Shown piece by piece: positions 43,433 to 53,307 of a stretch of 62,488 nucleotides of DNA. The position numbers were made by a program, and so were the translations under genes. Under the pieces are notes generated by a model. The model saw only the letters and a program-made list of their open reading frames with translations. It had not been told where the DNA came from and ran no database searches. This stretch comes from Planctomycetes bacterium UBA1146 (GTDB lineage: Bacteria; Planctomycetota; UBA8108; UBA1146), in assembly GCA_002311345.1 (NCBI GenBank), contig DCAA01000002.1:111452-173939 (forward strand), written 5' to 3'. How positions within the stretch are numbered: the stretch's first letter is position 1; each line of letters starts with the position of its first letter.

Positions 43433-45622
43433 ATGATGATCTGGCCCAGCGACCGACTGATGATCAGCACATGCATCCTCACAATGCTGCTATGCAGTAC
43501 AGATACAGCGGCCCAAGAGCAACGAGACGGTTCGTTCGGATTCTCGGACCACAAGGTCTTCAGACTCGGTTCGGCGGGCGGCCCGTGGCACGTCACCGAT
43601 CTGGATGGAGACGGCGATAACGATCTGGTGGTCTGGGTCGGTGAAAAAGGTGAGTTGATCCAGTTCCTGCGAGATCCGGACGCCACCGGTTTCACGCATA
43701 GGGATGGCGGCAACACCCTGGTCGATCCCGACGGCTGGCGCAGAGAAACGATCTCTGTTCGCGCCGATGTCGATGCCATCAATTCCGGAGACCTCGATGG
43801 AGATGGACAACTCGACCTGATCCTCAGCTGTCCGCGTGCAAACCGTATCGAGATCCGCTGGGGATCAGCCAACAGCGATCGTTTCAAATCGGAGCAACGA
43901 ATCCGATTACGAGAAATCGCCCGTGGAGACGACACCATCGATGTCGATGTGGGCGTGGAGGGAGCCGTGGTGCGTGTCCTCTCCAAGGAGGGCATCCACG
44001 AAGTGAGCGGGATTCGACGCGGCGAAACTCCCGTGATCGAGACTCTCCCGGGCACTGCTGCGGGTCCCATCTCGCTGGTACGAGGGGATCTGGATGGAGA
44101 TGGAAAAGATGATCTCCTGACCGTCAGTGGAGCCTCGTCTGACCGGGCCTTCCCGCTTCGTCTTCGTCCAGGGACCTCCACGGGCTGGGGACCGGAAATC
44201 TTGTTCGAATCGGAAGATTCTCGATTCCTCGGGCTGGCCCCGATGCATCAGGGGCAATGGATAGTGCTGGGCGACCGGGATCGTCCGATTCTCAGGGCCA
44301 TGAAAGTGACCCGCGGTCGTTCGACCCAGTTTCTACCCAATCCGGAGATCTACCCACTGTCAGCCAGCGGCATCGGCAAGGGGTCGATGGCTGTGGGTGA
44401 TCTGGACGGAGATGGAGATCCAGATCTGGTCATCGCGGATGCAAAAGAATCGCTGCTGTGGCCGTTCTGGAACGATGGCGGAATTCTAACTCCAGGTCGA
44501 CCATCACCAACCCTGAAAAAACCAACCGATGTGCTGATCCGCAATCAAGAGGTGATCGTCACCAGTTCGGAAGAGGGAGGCGCCGGTAAATCGGTGCGGG
44601 AGGGCAGCGGTTTTTCCTTTCCCGCATTGCTCGATGATGTGGAAACAGCAAATCTCATCGCGGTGGCATCCAGTGCCTCGGGTGGACCCCTCTTGTCCCT
44701 CCATAAAATGGAGAAACGCACCTTCGAGTTGCGATACCGCGACTTGCGAAAGACTCTCGAGTCAAGTCGCGAGCCCTCTGCTTTGCATTTCTTCGATACA
44801 GGATCGAAGCGGCCGATCATCGTCGTCGAAATTCCCTTCGAGACCCCTCGCTTCTATCACCTCGGTGAGGAGAAGTTCGAGCAGATCCGCACGCCGGCAA
44901 CCGTGGAATCAGGTGGAAGTGTCCAGGCCGGGCCGGGGGGAACCCTGCTGGTGGCTCGCGATGGTCGTTGCCGGATCATCTCCGTCGACTCTCTGGAGGC
45001 GAGCGTCGAACGACAAATCGATGCTCCCGGAGGTTCTGCTCGTGTCGTGGCGGCAATGCCCGGCCGATTCGATGAGCAATCCACAGCGAGCATCGTGCTC
45101 ATCGATGCTGGTCAGGGGTTAATCCATCTCTCCGAAGGAACGAAAGTCATTTCCTCGGTGGAAGGCCCGTTCAAGAAGGTCCGCATCGGTCAAGCAGTGG
45201 ATCTTGATGGCGACGGCATCGATGAGATCCTGATGATCGATGACCGCTCCTTGATGGTCGTGCGTCCTGGAACTCAGGAGTGGAGATTGACGGAGGTCTT
45301 CTCCCGTCGTCATGGCGAGGAAGACAGCAGGGCCACCGCATTCTGGCCAGCAGATCTCGATGCAGATGGCGAGAGCGACCTGGTGGTGATCGACGGGGTT
45401 CGGGGAGAACTCGAGATCCTTGCCGGAGAAGCAGACAATTTCCGGCCTGCTCTTCGCTTCCAGGTGTTCGAAAAGAAGACCTTCAGGGGCGGCGGCAGAG
45501 GAATCGAGCCGCGTGCAGTGATCGCTAGTGATCTGGACGGGGATGGTTCCGTCGACGCGGCGATCCTGATTCATGATCGACTGATCATCTACCTCCAGGA
45601 TTCCGCGGAGAAACTACGCTGA
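43433..45622 (+). CDS. Secreted VCBS/FG-GAP repeat protein
   Basis: A 729-residue exported protein with many beta-propeller FG-GAP-type repeats. Ca-binding blocks D-x-D-G-D-G-x-x-D recur: HVTDLDGDGDNDLVVW, SGDLDGDGQLDLILSC, RGDLDGDGKDDLLTV, VGDLDGDGDPDLVIAD, AVDLDGDGIDEILMI, PADLDADGESDLVVID and ASDLDGDGSVDAAI. An N-terminal signal (CILTMLLCSTDTAA) shows export. ATG at 43433 has GGGAG eight bases ahead; the earlier frame start at 43340 has no such site. Such propellers usually bind surfaces, sugars or calcium. The stop overlaps the pyrC start by one base. Confidence 0.82.
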   Translation: MMIWPSDRLMISTCILTMLLCSTDTAAQEQRDGSFGFSDHKVFRLGSAGGPWHVTDLDGDGDNDLVVWVGEKGELIQFLRDPDATGFTHRDGGNTLVDPDGWRRETISVRADVDAINSGDLDGDGQLDLILSCPRANRIEIRWGSANSDRFKSEQRIRLREIARGDDTIDVDVGVEGAVVRVLSKEGIHEVSGIRRGETPVIETLPGTAAGPISLVRGDLDGDGKDDLLTVSGASSDRAFPLRLRPGTSTGWGPEILFESEDSRFLGLAPMHQGQWIVLGDRDRPILRAMKVTRGRSTQFLPNPEIYPLSASGIGKGSMAVGDLDGDGDPDLVIADAKESLLWPFWNDGGILTPGRPSPTLKKPTDVLIRNQEVIVTSSEEGGAGKSVREGSGFSFPALLDDVETANLIAVASSASGGPLLSLHKMEKRTFELRYRDLRKTLESSREPSALHFFDTGSKRPIIVVEIPFETPRFYHLGEEKFEQIRTPATVESGGSVQAGPGGTLLVARDGRCRIISVDSLEASVERQIDAPGGSARVVAAMPGRFDEQSTASIVLIDAGQGLIHLSEGTKVISSVEGPFKKVRIGQAVDLDGDGIDEILMIDDRSLMVVRPGTQEWRLTEVFSRRHGEEDSRATAFWPADLDADGESDLVVIDGVRGELEILAGEADNFRPALRFQVFEKKTFRGGGRGIEPRAVIASDLDGDGSVDAAILIHDRLIIYLQDSAEKLR

Positions 45623-46905
45623 TGATGGAAAATACCTCTGCCCCCACCTGGCTACTGGAGGGGGATCTGATCGAATCCACCGGGCGCACCCGATCACGTC
45701 TCAGGATTTGCCGTGAAAGCGGCACCATCCTGGAACGAGGTGACTTGCCTGGAGATCCCGATGTCATCTGGGGCGAGGGTGTGATCGTGTGCCCAGGATT
45801 CATCGACATCCATGTCCACTGCCGCGACGACCCGGGCGGCTCCCAGCGTCACAAGGAAGACTATTTCAGCGCCAGCGAGGCAGCCATCCAGGGCGGAGTG
45901 GTACTCGTCGGGGACATGCCCAATAACCCGGATCCCCCTTGCGACCTGGAATCTTATCGCAGCAAACGCAATCTGGCCGATGAGCGATCCATCATTGATG
46001 TCGTCCTCTATGGATTGCTGATCCGGGGAGGGACCCCGTTTCGCAACGATATCCCGTGGAAATGCTACTTCGGTCCCAGCGTCGGAGATGTCGATTCGTG
46101 GGGAGATGCGACGGTCGAAGAAGTGCTCGCGCCTTTCGGCGGACAGATGGTGATGTTCCACGCCGAGGATCCGACAATCCTGGCTCGTTGCTCCGAAGAA
46201 GCCACACATGAACAACGCAGACCTGCCGAAGCAGAGGTGGAGGCGATCCGCACCATCCTGAAAACCTGCCGTAAACTCGATATCCATGCCCACATCGCCC
46301 ACCTCTCGACTGCCGATGGACTGGCTCTCATCGAGCAAGCTCGCAGCGAAGGGCAGACGGTCACCACCGAAGTGACCCCTCATCATCTCGCTTTCGACAG
46401 CGAAAACAGAAACCAGTTCGAATGTGGCGACTGGCTGCAGATGAATCCGCCACTACGCACACCGAGGGACCGGGCGATCCTCAGAGAGGCGCTCATCTGC
46501 GGAGCCATCGACTGCCTGGCCACCGATCATGCTCCCCATACCATCGAAGAAAATGCTGCCGGTAGTTCGGGAGTCCCCCTGCTCGATACGTTCGGCGCCT
46601 TCTTGTGCCGACTCGCCAGCGAAGGAATCCCGTGGGAGGTTCTCGTCGAGCGCGCATCGACCACTCCTGCGAAGATCTTCTCGAAGTTCAGCGATGGACA
46701 GTACGGGGATCTACAGGTTGGATCGGTCGCTTCACTGACAGTGCTGGATCTGAATCAAAGCTGGACCATCGAACGCTCGCAGGTGCGCAGCCGGGCGGGC
46801 TGGTCCCCGTTCGAGAAGACCCCTTTCCCTGGCAAGGTCATCGAGACCGTCATTCGAGGAGTCCGCTGGGAAGCGGCAACCTCCTCGTTGATCCAGCAAG
46901 CCTAG
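45622..46905 (+). CDS. pyrC: Dihydroorotase
   Basis: A 427-residue amidohydrolase that cyclises carbamoyl-aspartate in pyrimidine synthesis. PGFIDIHVHCRDDPG gives the first zinc ligands (HxH), VGDMPNNPDPP and IPWKCYFGPSVGD the carbamylated lysine region, IAHLSTADGLALIEQA, VTPHHLAFD and CLATDHAPHTIEE the remaining ligands. The pattern fits the type I (PyrC-like, multifunctional-related) branch. ATG overlaps the VCBS gene stop by one base. No other pyr gene is nearby. A terminator hairpin follows. Confidence 0.92.
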   Translation: MMENTSAPTWLLEGDLIESTGRTRSRLRICRESGTILERGDLPGDPDVIWGEGVIVCPGFIDIHVHCRDDPGGSQRHKEDYFSASEAAIQGGVVLVGDMPNNPDPPCDLESYRSKRNLADERSIIDVVLYGLLIRGGTPFRNDIPWKCYFGPSVGDVDSWGDATVEEVLAPFGGQMVMFHAEDPTILARCSEEATHEQRRPAEAEVEAIRTILKTCRKLDIHAHIAHLSTADGLALIEQARSEGQTVTTEVTPHHLAFDSENRNQFECGDWLQMNPPLRTPRDRAILREALICGAIDCLATDHAPHTIEENAAGSSGVPLLDTFGAFLCRLASEGIPWEVLVERASTTPAKIFSKFSDGQYGDLQVGSVASLTVLDLNQSWTIERSQVRSRAGWSPFEKTPFPGKVIETVIRGVRWEAATSSLIQQA

Positions 46906-46982
46906 GCTCAACTGGTTCTGGAGCGAGTCCGCGCGCCAAATAGGCCTTTTAGAAGCAGGTTACCGTCTTATTCAGATACAAG

Positions 46983-47014
46983 GACGGGGCGTGGCTAACG
47001 CCACGCCCCGTCCA
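46983..47014. terminator. Perfect 14-bp hairpin between convergent genes
   Basis: GGACGGGGCGTGGC pairs with GCCACGCCCCGTCC across a four-base loop TAAC. It stands between pyrC (+) and the sugar dehydrogenase gene (-), whose stops are 77 and 30 bases away, so it can serve both. No T-run follows on either strand, but the stem is very GC-rich. Confidence 0.75.
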
Positions 47015-47043
47015 GGGTCCATCATCGTCACAATCGTACTCGA

Positions 47044-49128
47044 TCAGGGACAAGCAGGATAAGAATCGCAAGTCAGCGTATCCGTGGTTGGATCGGCACC
47101 ACAATTCGCACCTGGAGGAGGCAAGGAAAGGGAACCGAATAGATAGGAGAGCAAGGCTACAGGATCCGAGATGTCGAGAGACCCGTCGTCATTGCAATCG
47201 GCAGTATCGAGACAACCCGGGGAGGGATCGTTGTTGAACAGGAACCCCAGCATGTTCACCGCATCGGCAATATTGATGTCGCCATCGCTATTGGAATCGC
47301 CGCGGCGGAACGAGATCAATTCGCAATTGTCCGGAATGCCGTTTGCATTGTTATCAGACTCCACGCCACTAGCGATGTCGCAACTATCGGGAATGTTGTT
47401 CGAATTGCAATCCGGGACGGTACCCGCGTCAATCTCGCAGTCGTCTATGGAGCCATTGCCGTTGCAATCATCCGCGATTCCCAGATCGATCTCGCACTCG
47501 TCGAGCAGGGTGTTGCTATTGCAATCTTCTGCGGTACCGGCAGCAACCTCGCAAACGTCCGGAACGCCGTTGAAATTGCAATCGATGTGAGTCCCTGCCT
47601 GAATGTCACAGGTATCGTGCACTCCATTGTTATCGCAATCATTGCTTGCGAGCTGACATGAATCGATAACACCGTCATCGTCACAGTCGGAAGCACCTGC
47701 CGCGATATCGCAAGAATCCTCGACTCCATTGTTGTCGCAATCGAAGACGGGCGTCTGACAGGAATCTGGAATCTGGTCGTTATTGCAATCCTCTTCGAGA
47801 CCCGAGGCGATATCACAGGCATCCGGCTCACCGTTATTGTTGCAGTCGGTCGTATTGCCGATGGAGCACTCGCAGGAATCGACGATGAAGTTGCCATTCA
47901 GATCGAGGCTGTCGATGTCTGCGGGGACGATCTTGAAGATCTCTCCGCCATTCCAGTCACAGATGTAGATCTCTCCGTAGGCATCTTCTCCGAAACCGGA
48001 AATCCCAGAGATACTCTGGGAACCAGGAGGATTCAGTTCCGAGGTCCTGGTCGTGAACTGGGTTACGCTGGAGCCATTCCAGACGAACGACCAGATCTGA
48101 TTGGAACACCAATCCGCGTAGAAGTAGATGCCGTGCATATCCGGCATCGCACAGCCTCGGTAGACGTTTCCGCCGGTGATGGAACAACCGGAACCATGGC
48201 TATAGACCTGCACGGGATCGGTCAGGGAGGACGCGTTACAGGAGCAGCCACTCAATCCGGTGCAATTGTTACCCTCCATGCATCGCCAGCCATAGTTCTC
48301 GCCTCCGGAGGAAGTTCCTGGCTGGATATTGACCTCTTCCCAGGAAAACTGTCCGACATCCGCGATGTACATATCTCCGGTATCACGATCAAAACTGAAG
48401 CGCCACGGATTCCGTAATCCGTAGGCCCAGATCTCATCGAGCGGCGCACCTGGACCCGCGAAAGGATTGTCGGGCGGGATGGCGAAGGGTGAACCGCCAT
48501 CGACATCGATGCGTAGCATTTTACCGAGCCTGGTGTTGGTGTTCTGGCCGTTTCCCTGCGGGTCATTGGAACTACCGCCATCGCCGAGCCCGATGTAGAG
48601 GTACCCATCGTTGGGCCCGAACGCGATCATCCCTCCGTTGTGATTCGTGAAGGGCTGATTCTGCGTCAAGACGATCTGCGCACTCGCAGGATTGGCCACG
48701 TCGGGATTCGTCGAGACCGAATAACGGGCCACTGTCGTATCGGAACCAGTGTTGGTGTAGTAGACGTAGAAGAAACCATTGGTGGCATAGTTCGGGTGAA
48801 AAGCGAGCCCGAGCAGCCCTCGCTCGTCCTGACCTGAAGTCCCGCCTCCGACGATCGGGTTGATGTTGAGAAAAGGAGTCCCCAGCAACGCTGCGTTGGT
48901 CATATCGTAAACCCGGATCACTCCCTGCTGCTGGACGATGAAGAGCCGTTCGAAATCGCCCTCCGGGGCCGTGACCATTACCGGCCGACTCACCCCACTG
49001 GCAATCCGTCGGGTAGACAGTGGCGTTCCACCGCCATCGACGGGCATCGGGATCGCCATCACCAGCAACAGCACCAGGCCAAGTGCGCGAATCAGACCTA
49101 CCGTTGAAGATCTAGACATCAGTATCAT
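47044..49128 (-). CDS. Secreted glucose/sorbosone dehydrogenase-like propeller with Ca repeats and dockerin
   Basis: A 694-residue exported protein. Signal peptide in residues 1-33 (ALGLVLLLVMAIPMPVDG). Residues ~40-400 are a PQQ-type soluble aldose dehydrogenase beta propeller: RLFIVQQQGVIRVYD, GLLGLAFHPNYATNGFFYV, YLYIGLGDGGSSNDPQ, EIWAYGLRNPWRFSFD and IADVGQFSWEEVN. Residues ~405-610 hold about 11 short Asp/Asn/Cys repeats. Residues ~611-694 are a dockerin-like pair (RGDSNSDGDINIADAVNML; DCNDDGSLDISDPVALL) and a CGADPTTDTLTCDSYPAC tail. ATG at 49128 or 49116. Likely a secreted or surface sugar-binding or oxidising enzyme; PQQ use cannot be seen. Confidence 0.85.
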   Translation of the reverse strand: MILMSRSSTVGLIRALGLVLLLVMAIPMPVDGGGTPLSTRRIASGVSRPVMVTAPEGDFERLFIVQQQGVIRVYDMTNAALLGTPFLNINPIVGGGTSGQDERGLLGLAFHPNYATNGFFYVYYTNTGSDTTVARYSVSTNPDVANPASAQIVLTQNQPFTNHNGGMIAFGPNDGYLYIGLGDGGSSNDPQGNGQNTNTRLGKMLRIDVDGGSPFAIPPDNPFAGPGAPLDEIWAYGLRNPWRFSFDRDTGDMYIADVGQFSWEEVNIQPGTSSGGENYGWRCMEGNNCTGLSGCSCNASSLTDPVQVYSHGSGCSITGGNVYRGCAMPDMHGIYFYADWCSNQIWSFVWNGSSVTQFTTRTSELNPPGSQSISGISGFGEDAYGEIYICDWNGGEIFKIVPADIDSLDLNGNFIVDSCECSIGNTTDCNNNGEPDACDIASGLEEDCNNDQIPDSCQTPVFDCDNNGVEDSCDIAAGASDCDDDGVIDSCQLASNDCDNNGVHDTCDIQAGTHIDCNFNGVPDVCEVAAGTAEDCNSNTLLDECEIDLGIADDCNGNGSIDDCEIDAGTVPDCNSNNIPDSCDIASGVESDNNANGIPDNCELISFRRGDSNSDGDINIADAVNMLGFLFNNDPSPGCLDTADCNDDGSLDISDPVALLSYLFGSLSLPPPGANCGADPTTDTLTCDSYPACP
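47320..47911 (-). repeat. About 11 thrombospondin-3-like Ca repeats inside the sugar dehydrogenase gene
   Basis: Units of roughly 16-20 residues follow the pattern D-C-[N/D]-x-[N/D]-G-x-x-D-x-C, for example DCNNNGEPDACDIASG, DCDNNGVHDTCDIQAG and DCNSNNIPDSCDIASG, each about 48-60 bases in DNA. Asp/Asn and Cys spacing match thrombospondin type 3 and similar calcium-binding repeats; they give a rod-like, Ca-stabilised linker between the propeller and dockerin. The DNA copies differ from one another, so this is protein-level repetition and not a CRISPR. Confidence 0.85.
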
Positions 49129-49323
49129 CCATTTCTCAGGGGCCCAACGAAGTCATCGAGGGGCCACACTCCTCTGAATATTCGGGCATTGATACCGAGT
49201 GTACCCGACACGGACGTGGATTTCTGTGCATATTCACCTGAATGAGCCCCCACCGGCCGCTCGGTCGATCCGGCTCAGATAGCACCGGGAATCAGTTCCG
49301 GGTCCAACGAGACCGGATTCAGA

Positions 49324-50163
49324 TCAGCAGGTGATTTCGAGGATCCTGGCGTGAACGGCATCGATCACCTCATGAGGAGTCGAGGTTCCCGCTGTGATTC
49401 CGACATGATCCACCGAATCGAACCAGTCCGCTTCGAGTTGAGATTCTGTTTCGATATGATGGGCGAAAACCCCTTTTTCGCGGCATACCTTCATCAACTT
49501 ACGAGTGTTGGAGGAGTTGTATCCCCCCACAACGATCATCAGGTCGACCTGATCGGTGAGTTCATCGACCGCGTTCTGTCGATCCTTGGTCGGTTTGCAG
49601 ACGGTATCGACGAACTCAATTTCGATCTCGGGGTAGCGAGTTCGAATTGCAGAGAGGATTTCCTGGGCGTGACGGATGCGGTGTGTCGTCTGACAGACGA
49701 TCCCGATCCGAGTTCGACCCTCGAGTTGATCGAGATCCTCCAGATCTCCGACGACCGTGAAGTCATCGAGATCCCCGACGATTCCTCTCACCTCTACATG
49801 ATCGCTCTGACCGATCACCACCGGGTGCCATCCTTCTTCCACCAGCCGACGAATCGCCTTATGCACCCTCAGTACGAGTGGGCAGGAAGCGTCGTAGACG
49901 ATATGACCCCGCTCTCTGAGTTCTTCCTTGAGATTCTCCGATGCGCCATGGGCGGTGATCATCACGTTGGAAGTGGTGATCTCCTGGGCCGCAGAATCGA
50001 CCATCTGTACGCCATTTTGCCGCAGTTGTGCCACCGTCTGGGGATTATGGACCAGTTGCCCGACGATGGTCAGATCTCCGGAGAAGCATGGATCGAGAGC
50101 AGCCTCGATGGCATCTCTGACTCCGAAGCATGTTCCCAGGGCTCGCGCTCTCGTGATCTTCAC
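49324..50163 (-). CDS. ispH: 4-hydroxy-3-methylbut-2-enyl diphosphate reductase
   Basis: A 279-residue 4Fe-4S enzyme that makes IPP and DMAPP in the methylerythritol pathway. The three cluster cysteines are C12 (GTCFGV), C94 (DASCPLV) and C189 (DTVCKPT); GQLVHNPQTV and AHGASENL bring the substrate histidines (H40, H72). VVVGGYNSSNTRKL, seen here as IVVGGYNSSNTRKLM, and TAGTSTPHEVID are diagnostic. GTG at 50163 has AAGAGG about eight bases ahead. Divergent from hutU; the ~194-base gap holds both promoters. Confidence 0.95.
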   Translation of the reverse strand: MKITRARALGTCFGVRDAIEAALDPCFSGDLTIVGQLVHNPQTVAQLRQNGVQMVDSAAQEITTSNVMITAHGASENLKEELRERGHIVYDASCPLVLRVHKAIRRLVEEGWHPVVIGQSDHVEVRGIVGDLDDFTVVGDLEDLDQLEGRTRIGIVCQTTHRIRHAQEILSAIRTRYPEIEIEFVDTVCKPTKDRQNAVDELTDQVDLMIVVGGYNSSNTRKLMKVCREKGVFAHHIETESQLEADWFDSVDHVGITAGTSTPHEVIDAVHARILEITC

Positions 50164-50357
50164 TTCAGGTACCTCTTACATCCGGATCCGACAATTCGGT
50201 CCTGCTACTGTTGTACCCGCCCCACCGCTCCAGTTCGAGGCCACTGACGCCACAGAACAGAGATACTCTTTTGGTTGCATCCGACTGTCCTTTCTGCTGC
50301 CATCGGACATCGAGCCCTATATGGGGTGTCAGTTCGTCGCCCTGGAGAGGGTCGCCA

Positions 50358-52039
<1,682 letters not shown>

Positions 52040-52043
<4 letters not shown>

Positions 52044-53302
52044 AGCCAACTGTCGACCTCCTCATAGAGGATATCGGGCGACTCGTTCCCGGAAAAACCG
52101 CACCTCTGGAAGGCGCCTCCGTTGCGATCGATTCCGGAAAGATACAAGCAGTAGGACCGGCGAGGAAACTCGCCGGTCTTTTCCATCCCGAACAGGTCAT
52201 CGATGCGAGCGGTAAATTACTCACTCCGGGATTCGTTGACTCTCACACCCATCTGGTGTTTGGAGGCGAACGATCCAACGAATTCATTCAACGCTGTGCT
52301 GGCGCAGACTACGAGCAGATCGCAGCCACCGGAGGAGGGATCCGCGCCTCGGTTCGAATGACCAGGGAAGCAACTCTCGACCAGTTGATCGAGGAGGCGA
52401 GACCTCGGCTACAGAGGATGGTCGCCTCCGGTTCTACCACCATCGAGATCAAGAGCGGATACGGACTCGATCTCGAAACCGAATTGCGACTGCTCCGGGC
52501 GATCCGACAGCTGGGCAGTGAGTGCCCCGCTGAGATCGTTCCCACCTTCATGGGCGCTCATGAGATCCCTGATGAATGGCGCGATTCCCGACAAGAATAC
52601 ATCCGTATTCTATGCGAGGAGATGATTCCTGCCGTGGCTGAGGAAGGGCTAGCGGAGTTCTGTGACATCTTCTGTGAACGGGGGGTCTTCGATCCCGATG
52701 AGAGTCTTCGAATTCTCCGCGCAGGGGTCGAGCATGGCCTCAAACCCAAGATTCACGCCGACGAGATGGCCGCCAGCGGTGGTTCCCTGGTGGCCGCAGA
52801 AGTTGGAGCGGTAAGCGCTGATCACCTGATGGAGATCACAGCGGAGGGGATCGAGGCACTAAGTGGGGCCAACGTCGTGGCGACCCTTCTTCCCGGGACC
52901 ACTTTCTATCTGCGCAAACCCGGGTACGCTCCTGCTCGGTCCTTGATCGAAGCGGGACTCGAAGTGGCGATAGCAACAGACAGGAACCCTGGTTCCTGTA
53001 CCATCGAAAGTATGCTCTTCATCATGGGATTGTCTGTGATGCAAATGGGAATGACTCCCCTGGAAGCCTTCCGGGCTGCGACCCACGCAGGAGCCAAGGC
53101 ACTGGCACGCGAAGATCTGTGTGGCTCCATCGAGCAGGGGAAACGGGCAGACCTGATCCTATGGGATGTGCCTGATGAAGAAGTTCTCATTCATGAATTT
53201 GCCAACGAGGTGCCCCGCACCGTCTGGACCTCGGGTCAATTCGTCTCTGACCTGCTGCCAGGAATTAATTCACCGGTCGACGAACCGGATCAGGGAGTGT
53301 GA
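52040..53302 (+). CDS. hutI: Imidazolonepropionase
   Basis: A 420-residue amidohydrolase, next step after HutU in histidine degradation, giving formiminoglutamate. LTPGFVDSHTHLVFGGERSNEF holds the HxH zinc site (as SHTHLVFGGERS), YEQIAATGGGIRASVRMTR, STTIEIKSGYGLD, PTFMGAHEIPDEW, PKIHADEMAAS and ATDRNPGSCTIESM are diagnostic blocks. ATG overlaps the hutU stop by four bases. The next gene, greA, starts a few bases after its end, so all three are likely cotranscribed. Confidence 0.95.
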
Positions 53303-53307
53303 AGCTT

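Noticed and set aside
47320..47911. Regular ~50-base repeat spacing that could suggest CRISPR
   Set aside because: Repeats are in frame, differ in DNA and encode Ca-binding protein units.
50211..50357. 5' extension of hutU
   Set aside because: The residues are not urocanase-like and the TTG at 50358 has a strong GGAGAGGG site and ends just before the family region.
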